NCBI RefSeq assembly: GCF_042684265.1
Contig: NZ_JBHULB010000007.1
Span: forward strand, 186,001 to 250,000
From: Croceitalea marina
GTDB taxonomy: Bacteria > Bacteroidota > Bacteroidia > Flavobacteriales > Flavobacteriaceae
Direction: 5' to 3'
DNA length: 64,000 bases
Of this stretch, positions 52,245 to 61,136 are shown in pieces. The notes under the pieces were generated by a model that had not been told where the DNA came from, ran no database searches, and saw only the letters and a program-made list of their open reading frames with translations. The position numbers were made by a program, and so were the translations under genes. How positions within the stretch are numbered: the first letter of the stretch is position 1; every line of letters begins with the position of its first letter.

Positions 52245-53441
52245 TTAATGTCCTTCTTCTTCGTTTTCCCCTTTTTTCATTTCCGCCATTAAGTAGTAGG
52301 CGTTATTAAAGGCATACTTAGTATTTGGTTCTTGTTCGGTAAGAAAATCAATGGCAATCCAATCGCCATCGTGAGTTCCTTTTATAATTTCCACGGGCAT
52401 AAACTTCCAATCCTCGCCTTCCTTTTTTGCTATAAATACAAAGGACTTTTCGCCATCGGCTGAGATGGCACTTTCAGGAATTGCCGTGGTCATTGTGTTG
52501 TCGGTTTGGATGCGTCCTTGAATATACATTCCCGGTATCAGGTTGCCTTCTTTGTTCTCGATTTCGGCGTGTACGTGTATCGCTTTGGGGTTCTGCTCAA
52601 AAGTTTTTCCTACGGAATAAATTTCCGCTGTCAGTTCCTTTCCCGGAATGGATTGGACATTGAACCGAACGGTTTGTCCTTCCTTTACTTTGTACACATC
52701 CTTTTCAAACACCATCAAATCGGCGTGTACGTGATGGGTGTCCACGATTTCCATTAGGTCGGTCTGGGGTTCTACATATTGTCCTGTTTTAACGGCTACT
52801 TTTTCCACAAAGCCTTGAATGGGACTTCGTAGCGCAACCCTTTGATAAATAGTGCCATTTCTCACACCTGATGCACTAACATTTAATTGTTGTAATTGTG
52901 CTTCCAAACCGTTCACCATACTTCTGGAAGCTTGATATTCCGCTTCTGCTTTTTGGAAATTGGCACCGCTGCCCACACCTGCATCATAAAGAGTTTTTTG
53001 GCGTTCGTATCCTTTTTTGAGAAACTGACTGTTACTATATGCATTGAGATAATCCGTCTGTTTTTGTATGATATTAGGATGTGACAGATAGGCAACAGTC
53101 TGACCTTTGTTGACCTTATCGCCCTCGATGACCTCAATAGAAACCACGTTCGCACCCACGACCGTAGTGATGGTCGCTTCATTTTGTGGCGGAACTTCCA
53201 ATTGACCGTTCGCTTCTACGTATCCGCTCATATTGCGCTGGGCAAGCGTATCGACTTCCATTTGTAGGGCATCATACTGTTTAGCAGTAAGTGTTACTAT
53301 TTCATCTTCTTCAGAGTGATTTTCTTCTTTTTCTGAATGTGTTGCATCATCGTGGTCGCTTTCGGTTTTTGACTCGCCACAACTAATTATTGTCAATGCC
53401 ATAAGCATTGCGGTAATCGGTATATATTTTAATTTTTTCAT
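52245..53441 (-). CDS. RND efflux periplasmic adaptor (CusB/CzcB-like)
   Basis: A membrane-fusion protein of about 398 residues. The lipoprotein signal is MALTIISCGES, followed by a metal-binding-like acidic/His stretch (SDHDDATHSEKEENHSEED). The lipoyl/barrel region contains VVGANVVSIEVIEGDKVNKG, and the helical hairpin contains FLKKGYERQKTLYDAGVGSG. ATG at 53441 is preferred over earlier non-ATG starts. It lies directly behind the CusA-like fusion gene and links it to the outer membrane. Confidence 0.92.
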   Translation of the reverse strand: MKKLKYIPITAMLMALTIISCGESKTESDHDDATHSEKEENHSEEDEIVTLTAKQYDALQMEVDTLAQRNMSGYVEANGQLEVPPQNEATITTVVGANVVSIEVIEGDKVNKGQTVAYLSHPNIIQKQTDYLNAYSNSQFLKKGYERQKTLYDAGVGSGANFQKAEAEYQASRSMVNGLEAQLQQLNVSASGVRNGTIYQRVALRSPIQGFVEKVAVKTGQYVEPQTDLMEIVDTHHVHADLMVFEKDVYKVKEGQTVRFNVQSIPGKELTAEIYSVGKTFEQNPKAIHVHAEIENKEGNLIPGMYIQGRIQTDNTMTTAIPESAISADGEKSFVFIAKKEGEDWKFMPVEIIKGTHDGDWIAIDFLTEQEPNTKYAFNNAYYLMAEMKKGENEEEGH

Positions 53442-53445
53442 CTTT

Positions 53446-56400
53446 TTAGTTTTGAAAGTATTGTAGTTCAAACAAGGCATCTAAATAATTGTCAAGCGCA
53501 TCGAGCGCATCCATTTCGGTGTTTATGGCATCCCTTATAATCTGCGTGAATGCAGAATAATCCACCGCACCTTCCTTGTAGGCAAGTAACGCACCCTTAC
53601 GCTGTTCTTCTGCAAGTGGCAAAGCTTCATCTCTGTAAAATTCCCAAGATGTTTTCCATTTTTGATAGGCTTGTACTGCCTGCTGAAATTCAGATTGTAG
53701 TTGGCGTTGGGTATAGTCCGCATTTGTCTTTGCGATTTCGCTATTGATTTTAGCGGCTTTGGCTTGACTGCGCTGTGTGCCCGAAAACAACGGGACGGAA
53801 ATACCTGCCTGATAGGTGTAGAATCCGCTATCGCCATTGACCTGTTGCAATCCACCTTGAAGGTTTAATTTAGGAAGTAGCTCGGCACGAGCTGCAACAT
53901 AGTTTGCTTCGGCTTCGTCGATGCGCCTTTGTGAAAGTTCCAACTCTGGATGTCTTTCTAAATTCGCACCCAATCCCAATAGAGCCACCTCATTTTCTTC
54001 AAGCGAATCTGGTACAGAATAAAAAATGTCTGTTGCCAGCCAGAGATTTAGCTTTTGCAAGGCAATGGCATAATCGCTTTCGGCCTGTTGCAGTTTGTTA
54101 CTGATTTGCAACGCTTGATTTTTAGCCGATGAATATTCCAATCTGGAAATGGCTTCTACTTCAAAGTTGAGTTGGATGGCCGTTTCAAACTGTGAATAGA
54201 TGGAATCCAGCTCGCGGTACAGTTCAAATTTCTGTCGCTGTTGGTATGCCTGCGACCAAGCCTTTTTCACTTCCTGTTCCACTTGCAATTCAGACAGGTC
54301 GAGAGCGGTTTCGGCCAAAGCTATTCGTTGTTTTTGAAGTCGCTTTTTTGCACCGATACCCAAGAGGTCTAAATTTTGTTGCCCTACACCAACTAAAGTA
54401 TATATACCTTGACCATCTGTTATTTCTTCGCCACCCGTAAAAACTTGGGTGTTCCCAAAATCATAAGCAATACCTTTAAGTGCGTCCTGTCGTTGAATTT
54501 CCAACTGTTTCGTTTTCAATAACGGATAGTTTTCCTTGGAAATTTCTACTGCTCTTTCCAATGAAACAATTGGTAAAGAATCTTGAGGTTGGACTTGTTG
54601 TGCTTTCCCTTCGACTGCGCTCTGGGCAGGCGCGAAAGCGGAAGTAAACAAAAGACAGACCACGGCTGTTGCGGTAACAAATTTTGGATTGAATTTCTTC
54701 TTCCGTTCCGACCGTTTTTCGACCCATTGGTAAAAGATGGGAAGGATAAATAGCGTCAAGAGTGTTGAAGTTATCAATCCACCTATAACCACAGTTGCTA
54801 AGGGTCGCTGCACTTCAGCCCCTGCCGATGCTGAAATGGCCATTGGAAGAAATCCTAAAATATCGGTAAATGCAGTTAACATTATTGGGCGAATCCTACG
54901 TTTTGTGCCTTCTACGATACGGTCTTTCAAGTTGGTCACGCCTTCTTCCTTCAGCTCATTTAGACCGCTGATCATTACCAGTCCGTTCAGGACGGCAACA
55001 CCAAAGAGGACGATAAAGCCGACCCCTGCGGAAATACTGAAGGGCATATCTCTTAACCACAGGGCGAAAACACCACCTATGGACGCCATTGGTATGGCCA
55101 AGTAAATCATCAAGGTCTGTGGAAAGGATTTTAATGCGAAATAAATCAAGATAAAAATCAACAATAAAGCAATCGGGACCACAGTCTGTAATCGCTCGCT
55201 TGCTCTTTCAAGATTTTCAAATGCACCACCATACCGAATAAAATAGCCTGGTGGTAATTCAAGATTTGCGTCCAGTTTATCCTTAATCTCGTTAACTAAG
55301 GATTCCACATCACGTCCGCGCACATTTACACCCACGTAGGTTCTTCGGTTGGTATTGTCCCGACTTATCTGCATCGGACCTGGTTCGTATTCGATTGTGG
55401 CCAGTTCTTGAAGCGGAATCTGCGAGCCGTTAGGCAAATTGATGTACAGATTCCTAATGTCATTGATGTCAGTTCGGTTCTGCTCGTCGAGCCTAACGAC
55501 CAAGTCAAAACGCTTTTCGCCTTCAAAAATCACACCTGCATATCCGCCCGCAAAAGCGGACTGCACCATTATATTCAGTAGGTCGATACTCACACCATAC
55601 TGTGCCAGTTTGTTGCGATTGTATTTAATGGTCATTTGGGGCAATCCAGAAGTTGCTTCTGCCCTCATATCACCTATTCCTTCAGTACCCGCTATGATTT
55701 TTGTAATCTCATCGGCCTTTGCAGCAAGTACGTCTATATCCTCACCATAAATTTTAATGGCAACATCTTCTCGAATACCCTCTAACAGTTCATTAAAGCG
55801 CATTTCGATTGGTTGGGTAAACTCATAATTTACGCCCGGTATAATGCTTACCGCTTCCTTCATTTTATCAATAAGTTCATCCTTGTTATCAGCGGACACC
55901 CATTCGTCTTGGGGTTTTAGAATAACAAATACATCAGCAAAATCCATCGGCATCGGGTCCGTGGGCACTTCGGCCACACCGATACGGCTTACAATTTTTT
56001 CAACTTCCGGAAATTCGGCCTTTATAATACGCTCTACTTTAGTAGTGGTCTCAATTGTTTCGCTAAGTGAGCTTCCGGGTTTAAGTATCGTGTGAAATGC
56101 AATATCGCCTTCATCCAGTTGGGGAATGAATTCGCCACCCATTCTTGTAAACATAAAAACGGTAAGGGCAAATATGGCGACGGCAATTCCAACAATCCAT
56201 TTCCCTTTGTTTAAGGTCTTAACCAAAAGTGGTTCATACTTCCGCTGTACCCAATGCACGAAACGGTCACCCCAAGATTTTTTTTCCGTCTTGGGTGGTT
56301 TTAGGAATAGGGCAGACATCATCGGAACATAGGTCAGGCAAAGAAACATAGCACCTATCATTGCAAATATGAATGTCAGCGCCATTGGTTTAAACATTTT

Positions 56401-57813
56401 GCCCTCAATACCTTCCAACGCCAGTATGGGCAAGAACACAATAAGGATTATCAGTTGCCCGAAGAAGGCAGCGTTCATCATCTTTTTTGATGCGTTTGCA
56501 GCTATCTCATCACGTTTTTCCTTGTTTAAAGACTTCTTTTTTAGGATGTAGCTTCCCATTAAGAATACGCTGGCTTCCACGATAATCACCGCCCCATCCA
56601 CGATGATACCAAAATCGATAGCACCTAAGCTCATAAGGTTTGCCCATACGTCAAAAACGTTCATAAGAATAAAAGCGAACAATAGCGATAAAGGGATAGT
56701 CGAAGCCACAATAAGACCGCCACGCCAGTTTCCTAAAAGGAAAACGAGTACGAAAATCACGATGAGCGCACCTTCGAGTAGATTGTTACGCACCGTGCCA
56801 GTTGTTTCACTTATAAGCTTGCTTCTATCCAATAAGGGCTGAATAACAACCCCTTCAGGAAGGGATTTCTGTATTTCGGCCATCCGGTCTTTCACACGTA
56901 CAATAACCTCGTTTGAGTTTGCCCCTTTGAGCATCATAACAAGACCGCCAACGACCTCACCTTCGCCGTCCTGCGTCAAAGCCCCATAGCGCACGGCAGA
57001 ACCAAAACGCACATCTGCAACATCACTTATGGTAATAGGCACACCATTTTCATTTTTGATGACGATTTTTTTAATATCATCAAGGCTTCGCACCAAACCT
57101 TCGCCTCGAATGAAGTTCGCCTGATGGTTTTTCTCAATGTACGCACCACCTGTATTTTTATTGTTCGCTTCCAATGCTTCGAACACATCGGTAATAGTAA
57201 GGCCGATTGCCTTTAATTCATTAGGGTCGACGGCCACCTCATATTGCTTTATTTTTCCGCCGATTGTATTAATTTCCACAACGCCAGGCACCATTGCCAT
57301 TTGCCGCTGTACAATCCAATCTTGCATTGTGCGCAAATCGGACAATGAATACTTATCTTGAAATTCAGGTTCTACCTTCAGGGTGTATTGATAAACTTCC
57401 CCCAAGCCTGTTGAAATTGGTCCCATACTTGGCTGCCCAAAACCTTCTGGGATTTGTTCACGTACTTCTGTTAGTTTTTCAGAAACAAGTTGACGCGGTA
57501 AATAGGTACCCATATCATCGTCAAAAACGACCGTTACTACGGAAAGCCCAAAGCGGGATACCGAACGGATTTCCTTGACGTTGGGCAGATTGCTCATTGC
57601 AACTTCCACGGGATAGGTTACAAATTGCTCAATATCTTCCGTTCCCAGATTGGGCGATTGTGTGATGACCTGTACCTGATTATTGGTAATATCCGGCACA
57701 GCATCGATAGGGACTTGGGTCATACTGTATATGCCGGCACCAATCAATGCCAGCGTGAGCAGACCGATTATAAATTTGTTATTGATTGAAAAATCAATGA
57801 TTCTATTAATCAT
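53446..57813 (-). CDS. CusA/CzcA-type RND pump fused to a TolC-like outer-membrane factor
   Basis: A single chain of 1455 residues. Residues 1 to about 1035 are a heavy-metal RND permease: MINRIIDFSINNKFIIGLL, FSINNK.., GAIDFGIIVDGAVII (charged relay), LFFALK.. and twelve membrane segments. Residues about 1042-1062 (FVTATAVVCLLFTSAFAPAQS) look like an internal signal peptide or extra helix. Residues about 1075-1455 are a TolC-family domain (ALAYKEGAVDYSAF, EYSSAKNQALQISNKLQQ). Such fusions occur in Bacteroidota. Start ATG at 57813 gives the usual MINRIIDFS beginning. Confidence 0.92.
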   Translation of the reverse strand: MINRIIDFSINNKFIIGLLTLALIGAGIYSMTQVPIDAVPDITNNQVQVITQSPNLGTEDIEQFVTYPVEVAMSNLPNVKEIRSVSRFGLSVVTVVFDDDMGTYLPRQLVSEKLTEVREQIPEGFGQPSMGPISTGLGEVYQYTLKVEPEFQDKYSLSDLRTMQDWIVQRQMAMVPGVVEINTIGGKIKQYEVAVDPNELKAIGLTITDVFEALEANNKNTGGAYIEKNHQANFIRGEGLVRSLDDIKKIVIKNENGVPITISDVADVRFGSAVRYGALTQDGEGEVVGGLVMMLKGANSNEVIVRVKDRMAEIQKSLPEGVVIQPLLDRSKLISETTGTVRNNLLEGALIVIFVLVFLLGNWRGGLIVASTIPLSLLFAFILMNVFDVWANLMSLGAIDFGIIVDGAVIIVEASVFLMGSYILKKKSLNKEKRDEIAANASKKMMNAAFFGQLIILIVFLPILALEGIEGKMFKPMALTFIFAMIGAMFLCLTYVPMMSALFLKPPKTEKKSWGDRFVHWVQRKYEPLLVKTLNKGKWIVGIAVAIFALTVFMFTRMGGEFIPQLDEGDIAFHTILKPGSSLSETIETTTKVERIIKAEFPEVEKIVSRIGVAEVPTDPMPMDFADVFVILKPQDEWVSADNKDELIDKMKEAVSIIPGVNYEFTQPIEMRFNELLEGIREDVAIKIYGEDIDVLAAKADEITKIIAGTEGIGDMRAEATSGLPQMTIKYNRNKLAQYGVSIDLLNIMVQSAFAGGYAGVIFEGEKRFDLVVRLDEQNRTDINDIRNLYINLPNGSQIPLQELATIEYEPGPMQISRDNTNRRTYVGVNVRGRDVESLVNEIKDKLDANLELPPGYFIRYGGAFENLERASERLQTVVPIALLLIFILIYFALKSFPQTLMIYLAIPMASIGGVFALWLRDMPFSISAGVGFIVLFGVAVLNGLVMISGLNELKEEGVTNLKDRIVEGTKRRIRPIMLTAFTDILGFLPMAISASAGAEVQRPLATVVIGGLITSTLLTLFILPIFYQWVEKRSERKKKFNPKFVTATAVVCLLFTSAFAPAQSAVEGKAQQVQPQDSLPIVSLERAVEISKENYPLLKTKQLEIQRQDALKGIAYDFGNTQVFTGGEEITDGQGIYTLVGVGQQNLDLLGIGAKKRLQKQRIALAETALDLSELQVEQEVKKAWSQAYQQRQKFELYRELDSIYSQFETAIQLNFEVEAISRLEYSSAKNQALQISNKLQQAESDYAIALQKLNLWLATDIFYSVPDSLEENEVALLGLGANLERHPELELSQRRIDEAEANYVAARAELLPKLNLQGGLQQVNGDSGFYTYQAGISVPLFSGTQRSQAKAAKINSEIAKTNADYTQRQLQSEFQQAVQAYQKWKTSWEFYRDEALPLAEEQRKGALLAYKEGAVDYSAFTQIIRDAINTEMDALDALDNYLDALFELQYFQN
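54607..54641 (-). repeat. REP-like dispersed element embedded in the RND-TolC junction
   Basis: CCCTTCGACTGCGCTC (+ strand) with the following GC-rich bases resembles a dispersed palindromic repeat common in Bacteroidota intergenic DNA (CTTCGACTnCGCTCAG). Here it is inside the reading frame, encoding PAQSAVEGK, at the junction between the RND and TolC parts. It is much more GC-rich than its surroundings. Identification is by eye and from memory of such repeats. Confidence 0.5.
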
Positions 57814-57910
57814 AGATAAGGGTGTTAATTCAGTTGAAATTCTTGTTTTGTACTTTGAATAAAATGCAATGCACAATGTTGACGAATCCAATAGATGGAC
57901 ACGTCAAAAC

Positions 57911-57926
57911 AGGATATAGTTATCCT
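57911..57926 (-). terminator. Possible hairpin behind the DUF6660-like gene
   Basis: AGGATA-TAGT-TATCCT gives a perfect 6-base stem. On the minus strand it lies 13 bases after the stop codon at 57939 and is followed by GTTTT. The stem is AT-rich, so termination, attenuation or nothing are all possible. Confidence 0.35.
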
Positions 57927-57938
57927 ATTAAAACTGAA

Positions 57939-58247
57939 TTATGCCCGAGGTGGCTGAAAAAGGGAATGGGGAATATCTTTGCCAAGGTCATCAAAATGGA
58001 CAAAGAATTCTTGAGGAATAGCACGCTGTAGCGGTTGAAATGCAACAAGCCCAAAATTTATCGTGTGAACGTGACAACAATGGCATTGGCAAAAAGGCGA
58101 GCATAACTCACAGTCTTGGTCGTGGTCCCCATCAATATCAATTACTGTAACAACTTGGGTATCATCGGCACTATTTGTCGCATCGCTACAAGGCACTACA
58201 TTGAGTGCCAAAAAATAAAACGATAGTATGATTGCTACAACTTTCAC
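57939..58247 (-). CDS. Small exported Cys/His-rich protein (DUF6660-like)
   Basis: A 102-residue protein with a signal peptide (ILSFYFLALNVVPCSDA). The middle carries DHDQDCELCSPFCQC and CHCCHVH, a dense metal-binding cluster, and the end is amphipathic. It appears as DUF6660-type proteins next to metal RND systems in Bacteroidota. The start is GTG at 58247. It lies 126 bases ahead of the CusA-like gene and probably opens the export operon. A sensor or periplasmic metal chaperone is likely. Confidence 0.75.
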   Translation of the reverse strand: MKVVAIILSFYFLALNVVPCSDATNSADDTQVVTVIDIDGDHDQDCELCSPFCQCHCCHVHTINFGLVAFQPLQRAIPQEFFVHFDDLGKDIPHSLFQPPRA

Positions 58248-58271
58248 GATGCAAAGATAAAAATATTTTGG

Positions 58272-58286
58272 TGCAACTGTGTTGCA
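58272..58286. promoter_or_regulatory. Perfect palindrome TGCAAC-TGT-GTTGCA upstream of the metal operon
   Basis: A 6-base inverted repeat around TGT, 25 bases ahead of the GTG start at 58247. On the minus strand TATCTTTG (58259-58252) lies between it and the start. The palindrome fits a dimeric winged-helix regulator; the Fur/Zur-like protein encoded in the operon is the obvious candidate. A Zur-box identity is inference. Confidence 0.6.
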
Positions 58287-58413
58287 AAGAAGTCCTGAAG
58301 GAGAGATAACTCAAAAATATTATTTAAGACTTAATAAACCTGAAAGCCTTAATAAATGGCTATCTACGCTTGTGCGAATACGAATTAAATAGCCCTTTTT
58401 TTACAAATTCCAA

Positions 58414-60090
58414 CTACCATTCGGATTCTTCTTTTTTCAATTCAGGATATAGGACGTTGAGCAAGGGTATGCAATCAACTTTCTGTTTTGGATTCGTAGC
58501 ATGGAACTTTGCCAACTTTTTATGAAATGTTTTCTTTTTGTCCAATAGCATCAATTTTTCCCAGATACCATAGTTCTTAAAGGCCTTTTCGATGTAACTC
58601 CAATAGTCGGTATAACTATGAATAGCATTGTTTGCAAAGGCTATCCATTGATTTTTCTGGTATCTGTAGCCAATAATCTCATCTCTTTTTGCGCTTTCAA
58701 TTATGCAAATAAGAGGTTTGTGTTCGAAAAGTTCATCGATCATATAACTGCTATTAAGCTCATTTGCCAAACGAAAAATTATTAATGTCGATTCGTATTC
58801 AACAGGATCTGTTTCGATTTGGGCCAATATTGTTTCGTCCTCTTTTTTTAGTGTATATCCTTTTCGGATAAGCTTTCTTAAAAGCCACATTTTATGCTCA
58901 ATAGCTTTATTTCTAAACATCGTTCCAAGAAGCGTAGCATTGTCCTTTGATTTTTCGTTTAAATCGATTTCCAAATATGCACTATCGATCATATGCTCAA
59001 GAAAACCCATATGGCCCTTTTTTGCAATTGAAAACCAATGGTGGATTCTTGGCTGACCATCTTTAGGTTTAAAAGCATCGGAATCATTCAATACAGATAG
59101 TTCGAATTCGTCCAAAGCTTCCATGTGTTCTTCGATTGAAGAAAAATTATAACCTTTACTTTGCCATAAGAATCGAAGGTCATCTATTATAGAACTTGCT
59201 TTTTCTTCCGCCACTACCTGCCTTCGATGCTCTTGATTTTTGATTTCCTCTTGCTTTTCCTTTTGAAGAAGTTTGGCATGTTCCTTCTCTCTAATCTTCA
59301 ATTTTCCTCCATAGTCAAAATAATAAATCTGATAGGATTCAACATTGAACTTGAGTTGCTGAATGCTGACTGATTTTTCCAGCCATTTGCTGAGCAATTT
59401 ATTGTCATCCGTCAGAAATGGATATTTGTACGTACACAGTAATCTAAAAGGTTCTGATTCTTCATCCAGTTTGAAGAAGTTTTGATAATCCGTAAGATAT
59501 TTGATATCGCGTTCCATTTGTCGCTGGCCATGAACATCAAAATCATCCAATATCCAAATTAGAAAGATTCCTTTCCGTTTGTAAAAATCATGGCGGTCAT
59601 AGATATAGCGCAGGGATAAATCGGATAACTGTATTTCGAAAACCAGTTCTTTGTACAAATATTTACAATACACATCGGGCCTGCGTTTTTCATTTTCGTC
59701 GTAAATAAAGGTATCGTCCACGCAGATAGAATGAACACCATCAATGTTGGATAGTTTTTCGGCTATTTTGTTCTTGAGTGTTTTATGCCTTGCACTTTCT
59801 TTTCCCCGATAAAGCTGTGCCATTTGGTCCGTTTCCTCTTGCGATAGGTTGGCTTCTTTTAAATAACAGAACGACGCATTTGGTTGGTGCTTAAAATGAA
59901 GTCTATCGTATTTGCTACTGGAAACATTCAACTTTTGGTCACACTCGCAGCAGTAAAGTTCTACTTCATCTCTATGATACTACCTGCGAAGTTCAAATGA
60001 ATTTTTGGCTGTGTCAAAGACATCATCCGCTTCAAGAATCTCTCCAGAAGTTTTGTCAAATGCTACCTTTATAGATCTTTGAAACGTCAT
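58414..60090 (-). pseudogene. CoiA-like DUF6035 nuclease gene interrupted by an amber codon
   Basis: The gene begins with ATG at 60090, 8 bases behind the HEPN stop, with MTFQRSIKVAFDKTSGEIL, a normal DUF6035 start. Codon 37 (59982-59980) is TAG in ELRR*YHRDEV, and the frame then continues for over 520 codons. CxxC and HxxC zinc residues (YCCECDQ, HFKHQPNASFC) and a PD-(D/E)XK-type core (D139 in RRPDV, E152-x-Q154 in VFEIQL) follow. A C to T change of CAG (Gln) explains the stop. Restart at the TTG at 59931 or an internal ATG could give a shortened protein without the zinc part. Confidence 0.78.
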
Positions 60091-60098
60091 TTCTATTA

Positions 60099-60974
60099 TT
60101 AAGGAGTGGTAGGGTTCGAAAACAAGTTTTGTAACTCTTGTTTTTTTACATTCAATTTCTGCAATCGAAGTATCGCCTCCTTTAACAATTCCATAAAATC
60201 CAGTTGCTTTTGTACAATTGGCAGTTCATTGATATAGATGCTCTCTGGATTGATTCCATTTTTAGGATACCTTGTCAATGAACTATGTTGAATGGTCAAT
60301 AGCGCACAGAAGTAAAACGTATAATCAATAAATATAGAATCAAGTTGAATCGGAAAATAATGGCGCATTAAATTTTGAAAATATATATCCGATTTTTTCT
60401 CATCCGCAAGCAATTCCATGATTTCCTTTTCTGTTTTTGAAGCATCTCCCGTACCAAATTGGCCAATGTATTTTGCCATGGCTTGCATTTGGGATCTAAG
60501 TGTTGAATTGCTATTTTCAGGAAACTGATACGCTATGGTTTTTAACCCTTTTAGCAATTCTAGATAGCCATCGAGATCTTCCAATGTAAAATTGACCAAA
60601 TCGTAATTTTTCAAACTGTCTATGACGCGAACGCCATCCGAAATTGATCTATAGTATTTGGCAAAACCTTCATTAGAAAACGGCTCTAAATCCTTTGGCA
60701 TTGGATAGAGTTCAAGAAGTCCTATTGCAGCCTTCATTTTCTCTTGTTTTTGCACCATAATTTTTCTGGGGATTTTAAATTGATTGTGGGATGCCTCCTC
60801 TACTTCCTTTTCTGTAAAATCGCCGGAGAAAAGAGCCGCCGCTTTATTGGCTTTCTCGCTTGCCTGCTGGAACAGGAAATAGGAGTTTCTAAAATGTCCT
60901 TTTTGATGCAGTATGATTGCAGATTCCAAATCTTTATAGGCAATATTTAGCCAAGTGTTAACAGCTATTCTCAT
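60099..60974 (-). CDS. HEPN-domain protein
   Basis: A 291-residue all-helical protein. Residues about 5-75 follow the HEPN pattern (WLNIAYKDLESAIILHQKGH, YFLFQQASEKANKAA, then SHNQFKI). HEPN proteins are often RNases in toxin-antitoxin or defence systems, but the RxxxxH catalytic motif is not clearly seen here, and no MNT partner is adjacent. It is the first gene of an operon with the DUF6035 gene and lies divergent to the giant gene at 61137. Confidence 0.75.
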   Translation of the reverse strand: MRIAVNTWLNIAYKDLESAIILHQKGHFRNSYFLFQQASEKANKAAALFSGDFTEKEVEEASHNQFKIPRKIMVQKQEKMKAAIGLLELYPMPKDLEPFSNEGFAKYYRSISDGVRVIDSLKNYDLVNFTLEDLDGYLELLKGLKTIAYQFPENSNSTLRSQMQAMAKYIGQFGTGDASKTEKEIMELLADEKKSDIYFQNLMRHYFPIQLDSIFIDYTFYFCALLTIQHSSLTRYPKNGINPESIYINELPIVQKQLDFMELLKEAILRLQKLNVKKQELQNLFSNPTTP

Positions 60975-61034
60975 AAGGGATGTACGCGTTGCGTGAATAA
61001 TATTGATATTTCAATCAGTTTGTAAAACATAAAC

Positions 61035-61044
61035 CGGCATGCCG
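61035..61044. promoter_or_regulatory. Palindrome CGGCATGCCG between divergent genes
   Basis: A perfect 10-base GC-rich palindrome in the otherwise AT-rich 162-base divergent region, 61 bases from the HEPN start and 93 bases from the giant gene start. It could be an operator serving both directions. Confidence 0.35.
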
Positions 61045-61136
61045 ATATACTTTCTTAAATTTACGAATAGCAAATGATAAGTTCTTACCATTTTTCAATG
61101 GTCATTGACAATTAGTATTGCAAAAAATATCAGCGA

